Part shown: positions 41,004 through 52,979 of the stretch, one piece after another
Position numbering within the stretch: position 1 is the first letter of the stretch
How the letters are laid out: each line of letters starts with the position of its first letter
Assembly (NCBI GenBank): GCA_025617745.1
Contig: CM046863.1
Coordinates: forward strand, 9,908,935-9,972,934
Source of the DNA: Heliocidaris erythrogramma
Taxonomy: Eukaryota; Echinodermata; Echinoidea; Camarodonta; Echinometridae
DNA length: 64,000 nt
Direction: 5' to 3'
Translations under genes and position numbers: made by a program
Notes under the pieces: generated by a model
The model's input: only the letters and a program-made list of their open reading frames with translations
Database searches by the model: none
Told to the model about the DNA's origin: nothing

Positions 41004-42686
41004 GACCAGACCTGCTATCAAAAACATATATATATATTTACATTCTTTAAGTTTTGTATGTAAACATACTGAGGGCAAAGTATTATTTGTGTCTAGAGGT
41101 GTGAAGGTGACTTTCTTTGTACTGGATCTCTCATTCATTGTATAATACATGTATAGTGAAAGTGGAATATTTTCTATAGCATGTTTATGGGCCTTTTCCA
41201 CAGGGGAGTTCCACAGAGGTGTTCACAGAGATCCCCCAACTATCCCCTCCCCCCCAAAAAAAAAACAAAAACAAAAAACCCCAAAACAAAACAAAACAAA
41301 ACAAAAACATCAACAACAACCCAAAAAACATCTGTCACAAGATTGGATTATTTGGCACATGTGTTCCGAACAATATTTGATATGGAAGCACTTTCAAAAT
41401 AGTAGTATCATGACTAGTATAGGCCCCTATTTTATCTCAGGAACCACAAACAATTGCTTGTTCATGTGGAAGGTTTGGAATAGAATATAGTCTGTAAAAA
41501 GACTCCATATACTGTACAACCTCTTCTCGTATTAAATTGATTTGCTCTTATAAACATCAACTATTTACGCGAATCATTCTGAACACATAGCCTTTCTGTC
41601 TTTCTGTACTCAGACCGAGTAGTGCACATACCCTATTTACAATTCAACCAAAATAGACCCACTATAGTACATGTATGTCATATTGTGTAAGATTGCCACC
41701 TTTGCGATAATACAGTGATATTCGGAGCTCTAAGGTAATGTCCGAATATCTAGGTGATCGAGTTATCTGTACTTGAGTAGGTTTTGCAATTACGAATTCC
41801 TTCAAAATTACCCCACAAATTAATTTTGGAAGTGCTTCCATATCTAATATTTTGCTCAGTATGTACATTGTATCATTCAACAACTGAATTTTGGAGCTAT
41901 GCTGCTGTCCTAATAACGTGTTTGTCCAAATATGGAGGTCATAGGAAAATGTATGATCTGCCCTTTATCTGTTTGCATGAAGGTGACTTTCAGTGTCTTG
42001 GATTGAGTTTTTCTCCAAATAATAATTACTTTATTGCGTAGGGTTCTTGCCAGTGAGTGCCCATACCAAGCGGGAGGGCTTCAGGAAAAACTTCTTCCCC
42101 TCTCCGCACAAGAATAACCCAAGGGTAATAGATGTGTCTGATGTCAATACTTGAAATGTTCAACAATTGCTGTTTTCCCAAACTATGCACCCCTTGGGAT
42201 GACATTTATAAGAAAATATTTTCAAAGGTTGCTTTCCTCCTCTTGAATCAGCAGCACCCCCTCCGATAGGATGCCGCAAAGCCATATTCATTTCAATAGG
42301 CAATTTTTCTTAATTAATGCATTCAAATTTAATGCTTGTACTCTTTGTCAAACTCTAAGTAATGAATTATTACATCCACCTGTTACAAGTCATTCTATTT
42401 CAACAGTCGGATGGCAGATTGCAAACATCAAGTGTTGCTAGGTTGGGCAAGCCAAAATGTTGGACCAACCTAACAACGTCTTGTACAGTACATGCAATTT
42501 GTGTTCTGGCTATTGAAAAATAAGTTTTTTACAGGTGAATGTAATAATTTGAACCTACATATGAATTTGAAGACATTACGAAAAAAGGCCTATTCGGACA
42601 AAAAAATCTAAAGAAAAAACAAAAGGGTTTTAAACAAAGGAAGAAATTAATATTAATTTTAATATTTTTTTTCTCTCTGTCTCTAG
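41004..42686 (+). other. Last part of the 16.2-kb ISYNA1 intron
   Basis: Contains an inverted pair (41370-41400 'gatatggaagcactttcaaaat' and 41820-41845), a repeated 'gaaggtgacttt' word, and a C/A-rich run at 41246-41340. A stretch at 42055-42150 could be read as a degenerate LINE tail (EGFRKNFFPSPHKNN), but this is weak. Ends in the ctctctgtctctag acceptor. Confidence 0.45.
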
Positions 42687-43084
42687 GTTGGGACATTTCT
42701 TCGCTAAATCTTGCCAAGGCCATGGAGCGGGCCCAGGTCCTGGACTGGAGCCTACAGGAGCAGCTCTGCCCTCACATGGCAACCCTCAAGCCCCGCCCCT
42801 CCATCTACATCCCCGACTTCATCGCAGCTAATCAGGAGGACCGAGCCGACAACGTCCTCTCCGGAACCAAATTGGAACTTGTCGAGAAGATAAGGGCGGA
42901 TATTCGTGAATTCCAGGAGAAGGTGGATAAGGTGATTGTTCTGTGGACGGCCAACACGGAAAGGTTCTGTGCTGTTTCAGAAGGACTTAATGATTCGGAG
43001 CACTCCCTCATGAGGTCGATAGAGGCCAATGCTGCTGAAGTGTCGCCATCCACACTCTTTGCTGTTGCTTCTATCTTAGAAGGG
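42687..43084 (+). CDS. ISYNA1: Inositol-3-phosphate synthase, third visible exon
   Basis: With the carried base it reads [56 protein letters not shown] and [16 protein letters not shown], 133 codons. [10 protein letters not shown] and the [14 protein letters not shown] end are hallmark blocks of eukaryotic inositol-phosphate synthases, near the NAD and substrate sites. The donor is GGG|gtaaga, phase 0. No stop or frameshift. Confidence 0.97.
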
Positions 43085-44153
43085 GTAAGATATTACTTTT
43101 TATATCCCTCATAGAAAATGTCTTGCTCTTGGATTGGTCGAGAGCACATGTACAGTACATGTTTGAATATTTTCTTTAGAGAAAATTGAAATGAATGATT
43201 ATTGGGGTACAGGGCGCAAATGGGAGAGGAGCTCGCAAGATACACTGTACGTCACAGAGTTGCCAATTTGTCATATTGACCGATTTGTTATTTTGAAGTG
43301 AAATGAATGGAAAATAATTGAGCAGGATACATGGAGAAGTCATGTACAACAAGTGTCTATTGCTTATTCAATAACCCCCCTCCCCTTTTCCCTTCCTCCC
43401 CTCTTCCCCTCCTCTCCTCCTCTCCTCTTCCCTCCTCTCTCCTCCCCTCCTCCACTCCCCCCCACCCTCCCCCCCCCCCCCAAAAAAAAACATAAGAGAG
43501 AGAGAGGGACCTCCTTAATTGATATTATTACGAGTTCCTTTCAAATGTTTACTCTAAAGTTCACTGGAAATCATGGATGAAATACCAAATAATCAGGCAC
43601 ATACTGCTTTTGATAAAAGGAGAACAATGTGAGACTATATTTAACATGCTTCTTACCAATTTTCTCTCTGCTACTGAAACTAGTGTGTAACAAAATAAGG
43701 GTAATCCAAATTCAAAGGAACAATATTCCAAAGGTTATTTACTTTGGAAAATTTTAATACATGTAGCTTACAAATAAAGAGGAACTCTTCACCTTTCCAC
43801 TGCTACCTTACTTGCATTCACTAATGTCAGGGGTTGTCAATTTAATATCACAGTCACACCAGCAAGACCAATGCCAGACCAACAACAGACCGAACAAATA
43901 ATGACATTGCTACCAATGGCCAAGAAGCAGTCAGTTTGGAGTCGGTGTGGGTCTGTTTGGCGGTGTGATTATGGTATAAGACAAGAAATGGGTTATTATG
44001 GGAAGACTTTGTGATGCACAGTGCAAATCTTTTGTTCATTGGTGCCTGTTGTTTGTGCCATTCAGCTCTCATAGCTCACCTGTGAGTGTGCTACTCTGCA
44101 CTGGTGGCAAATAAAAGGTTAAGTGTTTTTTGTTGTCTTATTCCATTGCTCAG
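43085..44153 (+). other. ISYNA1 intron
   Basis: Contains a pyrimidine-rich stretch (43376-43480) ending in C and A runs. No other feature recognised. Confidence 0.5.
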
Positions 44154-44396
44154 GTTGCATACATCAACGGCTCACCGCAGAACACCTTCGTACCCGGCGT
44201 CATCGAGATGGCAGAGAGGAGAGGAGTAATGATCGCCGGAGACGACTTCAAATCGGGCCAGACCAAGATAAAATCCGTCCTGGTCGACTTCCTGGTCGGT
44301 GCCGGTATCAAGCCTGTCTCCATCGTCAGTTACAATCACCTTGGAAACAATGATGGAAAGAACCTATCTGCTCCAAAGCAGTTCAGATCAAAAGAG
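44154..44396 (+). CDS. ISYNA1: Inositol-3-phosphate synthase, fourth visible exon
   Basis: Reads [39 protein letters not shown], and [20 protein letters not shown] to RSKE, 81 codons, phase 0 at both ends. NGSPQNT, the [10 protein letters not shown] lysine-containing loop and [10 protein letters not shown] are the most conserved catalytic-domain blocks of the family. The donor is GAG|gtatgg. Confidence 0.97.
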
Positions 44397-44449
44397 GTAT
44401 GGAACCTTTCAGTGCATTTTGAGCCACTCAAAATTTGATATTGTATCCA

Positions 44450-44990
44450 ATCAGGGTTGCCACCGATAGTTTTTGAAAAATGAATTCTTCTGGAAAGTCA
44501 TCTAAGATGAAAAAAAAAAATCTCCCAAAGTCATGGAAATGTACATCGTGGGTGTGTGTCGTGTCTGGTTATGCCAGCTTTCCATCACAAAGATGAAATA
44601 ATATATGCCACTGCGTGGTATTTGTACACCGCTTGGTTGTTGCAACCCATTCACAAATGGTATTTATCTGGTCATGGAAAAAGACAAAAATGGGCCGTGG
44701 AAAGTCATGGATTTTGGTTCTCAAATTTCTGTAGCAACCCTGCTAATATTTTTGATTGAACAGATTTTATGGATTTGTATGAAATTTATCAAAATTATCA
44801 AAAATTTGATGTTGTGCTGAAAAATACACAAACGATGAAAAGCAGTGGACACATAAGTGAGTACGTGGGACTACATGAACATGTAGCAAAGCTCAAGGTA
44901 TATTTACTAATATTCGGGATGTGAGAGTATTTCAAGAGCACTCCTTTTATTGCTACTATGATATTCTTCCAAATCGGAATGAAAATATTG
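44450..44990. repeat. Interspersed repeats in ISYNA1 intron
   Basis: 44480-44600 (gaaagtcat...catggaaatgtacat...ccagctttccatcacaaa) is related to 47575-47880. 44850-44985 (tgggactaca ... agagcactccttttattgctactatgatattcttccaaa) is related to the tandem pair at 58190-58720. Confidence 0.5.
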
Positions 44991-45000
44991 TGGAATTTTA

Positions 45001-45255
45001 GAGGTGTTGTGGTCTACTGGTTAAGTCCCCCACAAGATTCGGGGTGTGAATTCCTGACGCAGCACTAGTGTCATTTGGCAAGATATCGACAAGACAAGAC
45101 CCTATTGTGGTAAATGGGTACCTGGAAGGAATTCATTCCTTGAAATGCTAGAGTGCCGTAAGAGCGCCGTAAGAGCAGCCATGGTAAAGCTGGGTTAATA
45201 ATTGTGGTGCGCCAGGGGTGTCATGTCTGACAGATGTGTGAGCTCTGCAAGAACC
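45001..45255 (+). mobile_element. tRNA-derived SINE, echinoid type
   Basis: Starts with a tRNA-like head: a box A-like TGGTCTACTGGTTAAG and a box B-like GGTGTGAATTCC about 30 bases on, then 'gacgcagcactagtgtcatttggcaag', 'aatgggtacctgg' and 'gccgtaagagc' body words, ending near an A-rich tail (45260-45270). This layout is that of tRNA-derived SINEs known from sea urchins. Confidence 0.65.
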
Positions 45256-45304
45256 CACAATAAAAAAAAATTTAATGCCATTGTATAATTGTGCTTTCTG
45301 ACAG

Positions 45305-45578
45305 ATTTCCAAATCTAATGTCGTCGACGACATGGTCGAATCCAACCCCATCCTGTATCCAGATGGCAAAAAACCTGACCACTGCGTCGTCATTAAGTAC
45401 GTACCCTACGTAGCTGACAGCAAGAGGGCGCTAGACGAGTACACTTCGGAGATCATGATGGGCGGGAGGAACACTATATCGCTGCATAACACCTGTGAGG
45501 ATTCGCTGCTTGCTAGTCCGATCATCCTGGATCTAGTCATTCTCGCAGAACTTTGCCAGAGAATAGAGTTCAAAGCTG
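45305..45578 (+). CDS. ISYNA1: Inositol-3-phosphate synthase, fifth visible exon
   Basis: Reads [60 protein letters not shown] and [20 protein letters not shown], 91 codons plus one base. The [29 protein letters not shown] and [12 protein letters not shown] blocks match the family almost residue for residue and include catalytic-site lysines. The acceptor is tctgacag and the donor GCTG|gtaagg, phase 1. Confidence 0.97.
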
Positions 45579-46675
45579 GTAAGGCACTTTGCGCATACTG
45601 TTTGAGTTAACCCAGTTCAGAGTATTCTAATGGTCTAACTTAATCATTCTCCCTGCTCAAATTGACAAGAATTACAATGGAGCCTCATGGTAAAGAACAC
45701 TGTTATAACAAGGTCATTTTCCTGGTCCCACTCATTTGTATTTTATTGTTTTTTAGTCCTGCCTGATAAAATAAGGTTTCAATATAACAAGGAAATTTCC
45801 TTGGTCCCAAGGTGTCGTATTCTGAAAACTGTTATCTTTTGTGTTAAGGAAAACTGTGTTAATTGTCATAACAAATTGAAACTGCGCGCAATAACCACGA
45901 ATCATTGGTGCTTGCGCAGATGTCTCTGTTAACTTTACGCGGGCACAGCCATCTTTGCGCAATCATTAACCAATGACTTGTCCTGATTTTAATTTGTTTA
46001 TGACAATTAACATCGTTTTACTAACATAAAAGTTTTCAGAATACGGCCCCAGGAGTTTGTTATTCTTTTTTTCCACTCCTACATAGTTTGGAAAAAAATG
46101 ATAATGTTTATTAAATGAAAAAAATGTGAATGAAAATCACAAAATTTAACAGAAAAAGTGTGAATTTCTACACAAAAATAGTGATTATATATTTCACACT
46201 ACATTGCCAATGTAGATTAAACATTAGTTATTCGTGAACCGCACAGCTCACTGCATCAGAAATAGATTCCCATTTTTCTGTGACTTTTACTCTCCCTGCT
46301 CATGTGTAATTTGTAATTCCTACCAGTGTGGATGAAAAATTAATGCAAAGACGTCACTAAAGGAGACACTGTCACTATGAACATGACGAACAAAGAAGCG
46401 GGCAATTTATGCAGCTCCTCATTGTACCCTTCACAATTGCACTGGTTAACAAAAGAACATCCATTCATTGCTATCCTGTAAAAATATGTAGAACAGGTGT
46501 CACATAATAGCAGTTAAGGGATGTCCTTTTGTCTACTAGAGCTATTGTGGAGGGTAGAATGAGGAGCTGCAAAAATTGTCCGCTCTCTTTGTCATCGTGT
46601 TCATAGTGTGTATGGGGTAATTTGTGGGCGATGAAGACAAGGTTTAGGGATATGATATGAATTTTATTTTATTTC
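45579..46675 (+). other. ISYNA1 intron
   Basis: 45690-46060 is a decayed repeat with 'taacaaggtcattttcctggtccca' and its partial inverse (aacaaggaaatttccttggtccc). Nothing else recognised. Confidence 0.4.
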
Positions 46676-47329
46676 TAGTTTCATTATGAAAACACAATCA
46701 ATAGTTCACAAATAGGCAGTGAAATTGTGAGTAAGGAAATTCTGCATACTTTGCTTTTTGAATTGATACCAGCAAATTTTTAGAAATCTCAGTCATCCAA
46801 AATGGTTTTATTTCAGTTACTGCTGATGGCCTTTACTTTCTCACAATAGATGAATTCATTTACAATATTTATGCAAATGTAGCATATGCCAGGAAAGTAC
46901 ACCCACAGTACACATGCAGTCTGGAGGTCACATTTTTTGACTGATTTCTTTCAGATTTGTGTGGAGGTCCATCATAGATTACTCTAGACCTCTACAGTTC
47001 TTGGTGATGCTGCCCCCAGTTTTCCGTCTTTCATAGGGTCAAAGGTCATATTTTAGTGGATATCTTGTGAGCGCTCTGCAGGTAACATTTCTTGACAGAT
47101 TTCTTTCGAATTTTCTGTAGAGATGCAGCTAAGCTATACATGTACATATATTTTTTTGGTGATGCTGCTCCTAGTGTTGACAATAGTCTGGGCCACTAGT
47201 GGCGATCTCTGCGTCATCCGTTTGTTTGAGGGAGGGGAGGGGGAGGTTCTTTGTTCCTCCTAAATGTTGTAAAAATCGCTGCCAGTGCCGAAGGATACAT
47301 TCACATTGCGCGGCAATGGATATTTCTAG
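46676..47329 (+). mobile_element. Helentron-like copy B (3' part) with duplicated flank
   Basis: 46916-47329 is the 3' portion of the 148-bp-repeat family, closing with a CATTGC..GCAATG hairpin, GATATTT and CTAG at 47326-47329. The 235 bases before it (46680-46915) are repeated almost exactly directly after its end (47330-47565), both copies starting TTTCATTATGAAAACACAAT. Confidence 0.65.
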
Positions 47330-47565
47330 TTTCATTATGAAAACACAATCAATAGTTCACAAATAGGCAGTGAAATTGTGAGTAAGGAAATTCTGCATAC
47401 TTTGCTTTTTGAATTGATACCAGCAAATCTTTAGAAATCTCAGTCATCCAAAATGGTTTTATTTCAGTTACTGCTGATGGCCTTTACTTTCTCACAATAG
47501 ATGAATTCATTTACAATATTTATGCAAATGTAGCATATGCCAGGAAAGTACACCCACAGTCTGGA

Positions 47566-48492
47566 ATGGAAAGTCATGGAAAAATACATTCTTCTTGAAA
47601 GTCATGGAAAGACATTGAAATTGATATCGGTTGTGGGCCGTGTGTACATGTAGCTATGGCAGCCTAGTCTGCAAGCACAGATGCTAATTTGACACTTTTA
47701 TCAGATAATCATTGTCTTGAGAGAAGCCTAACCCAGCTACCTACTGGTCGTGTCCTGTGTCGGGAGCAGCTATATTACAGGGCCTATGGTAGTCTTAGAG
47801 TGCAGACACTCTTTTACGGCTGACCAGGGTTTGTGGCCTGCAAACTAATGGCTGCCTTCCATCACAAATATGAAATATATAAGAGGAGAGAGTATGTGTG
47901 TGTGTTAGACAGAGAAAGAGATAGAGATGGCAGGATGGGGGTATCGAGGCAGAAGACAGTGAAAGAAAAAGAGACCTGGGCCCCGTTTCATGAAACTTAT
48001 TATCAATAATAATTAAGTTACAATAATTGCTATAAGCTACTGAAATCCTTGAATCTGATTGGCTGAGAGCAAATTTGTCATAGAAATGGCGTACATTGAT
48101 AAGTTTTATGGAACCGGGCCCAGATCATATAACATAGTAACCCCCCCCCCAAAAAAAAATAAAAATAAAAAAAAAATAAATAAATAAAAAAAAAAAAAAA
48201 AATAAAAATAAATAAAATTAAAAAATTAATGCTAAAAAATAGAAAAGCAGTTTATAATTAATACTGAGTGGGAAGTGGGGATAAATAAAATCAAAAAAGT
48301 CACAACAACATGTGCATTCTGACTTGTATAAAGATGAGATGCACATAATTTTTTACCATGTCATCCGTGAATGAGATTTTGAATCAAAGCGAGAATAGAA
48401 AGGAAGAGCTAGAGGAAGAGAGAGAGCAGGAGTGAGATAATTAAAAGGTGTATCATTCAGTGTTTTTTAAATTCCTTTCCTTACTTGTACAG
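47566..48492 (+). other. ISYNA1 intron with MITE and A-rich stretch
   Basis: 47575-47880 repeats words seen at 44480-44600. 47988-48120 is an inverted relative of the MITE at 54171 (ggccccgtttcatgaaac ... ggaaccgggcccag, with 'ctgattggctgagagcaaatttgtca' inside). 48140-48240 is almost all A with some T. Confidence 0.5.
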
Positions 48493-48631
48493 CTTGTCAA
48501 CCTGAATACCAACGGTTCCACAGTGTTCTCTCTATCCTGAGCTATCTATGTAAAGCACCCCTCGTTCCTCAAGGTACACCGCTGGTCAACGCACTCTTCA
48601 AACAGAGAGCTTGTATAGAAAACATCTTCAG
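48493..48631 (+). CDS. ISYNA1: Inositol-3-phosphate synthase, sixth visible exon
   Basis: With the carried base it reads [40 protein letters not shown] and CIENIF, leaving two bases (AG) for the next exon. The F.KAPLVP.G.P.VNALF.QR.CIENI block is the conserved C-terminal core of animal orthologues. The acceptor is ttacttgtacag and the donor TTCAG|gtaagc. A decayed second copy of this exon occurs at 50328-50395. Confidence 0.97.
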
Positions 48632-48736
48632 GTAAGCATTTCCATGCAGTATCACTCCTGATCTCTTTTTTTTTTTCTCTCTTTTTTTTTTCTCTCTCTT
48701 TCTCTTTGTATCTCTCTTTATTGTATCAGAATTGTA

Positions 48737-50271
48737 TCAGAATGCCGGTGGATACTTTGGATTCAGCAGCGTACCGCCACCGCTGCCACCTCACATTCTT
48801 GTGTGCGCTCTAGCGGTCACATTTCTCGACCGATTTCTTTCAGACTTCCTATGGACGTGTATCTTGGTAAAATCTGGACACCTATAATTTCTGGTGATGC
48901 TGCCCCCAGTATTCTGTCTTTTATAGGGTAATAGGCCATATTTTTGGGGATAGTTTGTGTGCGCTCTATCGGTCACATTTCTCAACGTATTTTGTTCAAA
49001 TTTTGCATGAAGGCGTCTCTTGGTATAATCTAGGAACCTATAGATTTTGGTGATGCTGCCTTCAGTGTCCCGTCTTTTATAGGGTCAAAGGTCATATTTT
49101 GATAGATGTCTTGTGTGCACTATTGCGTGCGCTCTATCGGTCACATTTCTCAACGGAATTCGTTCAAATTTTTCATGAAGGTGTAATCTAAAAACCTATA
49201 GTTTTTGGTGATGCTGCCACCAGTGTCCCGTCTTTTATAGGGCCAAAGGTCATGCATACTTCAGTGCATAGCGTGAGTGCACTCTGCAGGCCATATTTCT
49301 AGATGGATTTCTTTGTATGGATATGTACATGTATCTTGGTATAATCTACACATCTTTTACTTTTTGGCAATGCTGCCCTCATTGTTCCATCCTTTATAGT
49401 GTCAAAGGTCACTTGTCCATTTCTTGCACTCTTACTTCTTCATTTCTTGATGGATTTCGTTCAAGCTGTGCATGAAGGTGTCTCTTGGTGTAATATAAAA
49501 ACCTCTAGTTTTTGGTGACGCTGCCACCAGTGTCCCGTCTTTTATAGGGTCAAAGGTCATACTTTGGAGAATGATGTGAGTGCACTCTGTAGGCCACATT
49601 TCTTGATGGATTTCTTTGAAATTTTGTATGGAGATGAAACTTGGTATAATCTTTAATTTTTGGTGATGCTGCCCTCATTGTTTCATCCTTTGTAGGGTCA
49701 AAGGTTGTATGTTTTATGTGCGCTCTAACTTCCAAATTTCGTGACGGATTTCTTTCAAATTTTATTTGGAGGTGTGTCTTAGTAAAATCTACACATCTTT
49801 AGTGTTTGCTGATGCTGCCCCCAGTGTTCCGCTTTTTATAAGGTCAAATGTCATATTTTGGTTGCATGCATTCTGGAGGATGCATTTGTTGACTGATTTC
49901 TTTCAGATTTTGTATGGAGGTCCATAATAGATTACTCTAGACCTCTACAGTTTTTGGTGATGCTGCCCCCAGTGTTCCGTCTTTCATGGGGTCAAAGGTC
50001 ATATTTTAGTGGATATCTTGTGTGCGCTCTGAGGTCACATTTTTTGACAGATTTCTTTCGAATTCTCTATAGAGATGCATTATACTCTAATCTACACACA
50101 TTGTTTTGGTGATGCTGCTCCTAGTGTTGACAATAGTCTGGGCCACTGGCAGCAATCTCTACGCCATCCTTTTGTTTGAGGGAGGGGAGGGGGGAGGTTC
50201 TTTGTCCCTCCTTCGAATCGCTGCCAGTTCCGGGGGATACATTCGCATTGCACAGCAATGGACATTTCTAG
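48737..50271 (+). mobile_element. Helentron/HINE-like element, copy C
   Basis: Starts TCAGAATGCCGGTGGATACT, shares the ATACTTTGGATTCAGCAGCG block with copy A, has about ten diverged 148-bp units, and ends with CATTGCACAGCAATG, GACATTT and CTAG. It lies between the sixth ISYNA1 exon and a decayed duplicate of that exon. Confidence 0.7.
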
Positions 50272-50327
50272 TTTTCTCTGTCCCTCTATCTCTGCCTCTG
50301 TATCTCTTTATATCTATCTCTCTTTCA

Positions 50328-50395
50328 CTACCAATTGATTTACGTTGTTCTGTCTATTCTGAGCTATCTACTTTAGTTTAGAAAACATCTTCAGG
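50328..50395 (+). pseudogene. Decayed duplicate of the sixth ISYNA1 exon
   Basis: accaattgatttacgttgtt and ctgtctattctgagctatct match accaacggttccacagtgtt and ctctctatcctgagctatct of the real exon. After an internal deletion of about 60 bases comes tagaaaacatcttcaggtaa, matching the exon end and its donor. The deletion and in-frame stops make it unusable. Confidence 0.75.
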
Positions 50396-50610
50396 TAACT
50401 ATTTCCTACATCATGAAATCTTGCTTCTTAACCCCTTCTGTCCCACCAAGTATTTAGACAAATGTCATATGTGCACATTTAAAAATAAACCTTGATGGCC
50501 AAGATCCATTGTTTAATGAGGAAAATATCCTTTTTAATTAATGCTTATCTAAACAAAAACCTGCGACTTTTACTGACAAGCACCCTACCAATTTCTCTTT
50601 CTCTTCCCAG

Positions 50611-50851
50611 AGCTTGTGTTGGACTTCCCCCGCAGAACAACATGCTCCTGGAGCACAAACTGAGCTGTCCCTTGGCCATGCCGGAGCTTGGGAGGAACGG
50701 CCACTCCGTCTCCACTACCAACGGCAGTGTCCTTCAGAATGGAAACCATGTCTTAGAGCAGGAACCCCTCTCCAAGAAAGCTAAGATCTCGGGGTACGTG
50801 AACGGTAACGGCGAGATCAATAATGGATCAGAAGTAGCAGCCATCCATTAG
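50611..50851 (+). CDS. ISYNA1: Inositol-3-phosphate synthase, last exon
   Basis: The acceptor is ctcttcccag. The split codon gives Arg and then ACVGLPPQNNMLLEHKLSCP, the conserved end of the catalytic domain, followed by a divergent low-complexity C terminus rich in Asn, Gly and Ser (NGHSVSTTNGSVLQNGNHVL) with a basic SKKAKISG stretch, and TAG at 50849-50851. Human ISYNA1 also ends in a divergent tail. The seven exons give about 528 residues without a frameshift, so the gene looks functional. Confidence 0.95.
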
Positions 50852-52175
50852 GGAAGTCGGCAATTTCAGCTGTGACACAATCGCAAGGACTTTGCAAGAA
50901 ATCTATCCAAGGCAATTCCAAAAGCCTCGTGCATCACCGATGTGCAAATATTATAATGACATGTTGCGTAATCGGAACATGATTTCTATTGGCATTACAA
51001 TTGGGTATGTGTTAGATTTCTTGAAAGTCTTTATGATCGTTTTCTGCCTGAAATGTTCTCAATGGTTGTATATATCAGGACGTAATGCTGAATGCTTGAG
51101 ATCATGCCAAAATAATTATGACAGTCTGCGTGTAAATTCTTCAATTGTGTCAACACGATGGTAGAATATTCCATGTCTGTTCATTGGACATTGCTACCTT
51201 TTGGCAGTTGAGTTCTTTCTTGCAAGTAACATTATTACAGGATGGCAGCTGAGAGCGAGAAGGTGCCAAGTCCCTGGAAAGCCATTTGAGAACCTTTAGG
51301 CAAGGTTCTTTCTCTACCAACATCATTACAAGATTGCAAAGCTGAAAGGTGCTAAGTCCGTATAAAGCCCATCGACATTATGACCTTATTCTATGATACA
51401 TCCAGGATTGGAGATTGTGACTGTATAAGGTAGTTTAGCGCAATGTGGTGGCACGAAAAGACGCGTCCGAAACGCAAAACCCGTAATACGTAGTAATGTC
51501 ATTGAATTAAAAGTTCTAATTTGACATTTCTGAATGACAGTTTAGGTAACGTTAACCCATGGCCTCCTGTAACGGCATATAGTCCCTGTATTATGCCAAT
51601 GGGTTAATTAAGCGTAATTACTGGGGTACATGTTTTTACCAGCTCTGTATCCTATCAATTCGTGTCTACCTCTTTGTGATGAAATTATCATTTTTAAAGA
51701 TCATGTATTTTGCTTTTCGGAAGTGTCTTTTCGTGCCACTACATTTCGCTCAGCTCCCCAAGCGCTCATTTTCAAAAGCAGTACATGTGTAGCTTTTAAC
51801 ACTTATTGCAACTTGTCATTGATGACAAGTTTTGTGAAACATGGCCCAGGAGATTGTGTACGTTATGCTGTTGTAGAAAAATGATATAAATGCAGGACTG
51901 TGATACAAGTATTGAGTCTGCTTATGAAAAAAATTGTAATACTGTGGGTAATTTTTATATATTTATAACCCTTTGAATCGAAAAGTTTTAAAGTTCATGG
52001 AAATGCCCAAAAGGGGTTGGAGGGGGGGGGGGGGGGGTGGAATAGTTAGTTTGTTTTTTTTCTTTTCTTTGATTTATTGTTTGATGTTTGTTAATGTAAA
52101 TCACCTGTATTCTCATGTGCACAGATCCCAAGATTCACCTTGAATTGAAAAGGAAAAGGTCAGGGTTAGCTGGAT
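50852..52175 (+). other. Probable 3' UTR of ISYNA1 and adjacent repeats
   Basis: No further gene. 51428-51765 has weak ends of the MITE family described at 52597. 51543-51616 is framed by TTAACCCATGG and CCAATGGGTTAA. A G run lies at 52022-52037. Confidence 0.4.
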
Positions 52176-52181
52176 AATAAA
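52176..52181 (+). terminator. Candidate polyadenylation signal of ISYNA1
   Basis: An AATAAA hexamer about 1.3 kb after the stop codon, in an AT-rich context. Transcript evidence would be needed to choose among sites. Confidence 0.35.
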
Positions 52182-52596
52182 GTTCTTAGGGTTTTTCATT
52201 GTTTATGTATTCATACTATTAAAGAGATATTTATTTGGGAACAAATTCATATTTTTTGTATCATTTGCATGTACCATTATGTTTTTACCTTTTATTATGA
52301 CATACAGTATGAGGAGCTTTTGATCTGAGAAATATATCAATATCAAGCAAGAAGTATTATTCAAATATTATATTTACAGATTTGTTTGAAGTGTACTTTT
52401 TATGATATACAGTATTAACAGATTTTGGGAAACAGATTTTAGCATAAGGTTGTATTATTGATATGTTGTATATTAAAACAAAGAATATGTTTGTACCTTG
52501 CCGTGATATTATAATAATATGATGAGGTACAAGTATAGCCACAATGTAATGGGAAGCATATACAGGGCTAGCTACGTGGTATATGAATGAACTTTG

Positions 52597-52881
52597 TGTA
52601 AGGCAGTTTCGCAAAGGGGAGTGGCACGTAAAGACGCGTCCGGAATGCAAACGGCGACATTGTGGGTGAATTAGAGGTTGTAATTTGACATTTGTAATGA
52701 CAATTTTGGTAATATTCAGCTATTAATTACTTTTAGCAGAGGTATTTTTTACACACTATGTCATGGGGCTTAATTATATGTTTCCACCTTCATGGAACGA
52801 AATTATGACTTCCAGCGATATGCATTTTTGGTTCCGGACGCGTCTTTGTCGCGCCAGTACGCTTCGCTAAACTGCCTTAGA
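52597..52881. mobile_element. MITE, TAAGGCAGTTT family
   Basis: The left end TAAGGCAGTTTCGCAAAGGG (then GTGGCACG.AAAGACGCGTCCGGA) is mirrored at the right end (TTCCGGACGCGTCTTTGTCG ... AACTGCCTTA). Related, more decayed copies: 51428-51765 and 57822-58841. Confidence 0.75.
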
Positions 52882-52979
52882 CTCGTAATTTGATTTGTCA
52901 GGAGGATGACTACCTCCTGTTTTTATGATAAGGACCACTGAGTATTAAACTATGGCAGGCATAATGATTATTTCGTAGT

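Noticed and set aside
42055..42150. Possible coding exon or LINE tail reading EGFRKNFFPSPHKNN
   Set aside because: Too short and without a supporting motif; kept only as a note within the intron.
43860..43980. Possible MITE with CACACC / GGTGTG ends
   Set aside because: Arm match is short and interrupted; not better than chance.
50892..51164. Open frame after the ISYNA1 stop
   Set aside because: Lies in the probable 3' UTR with no recognisable domain or splice context.
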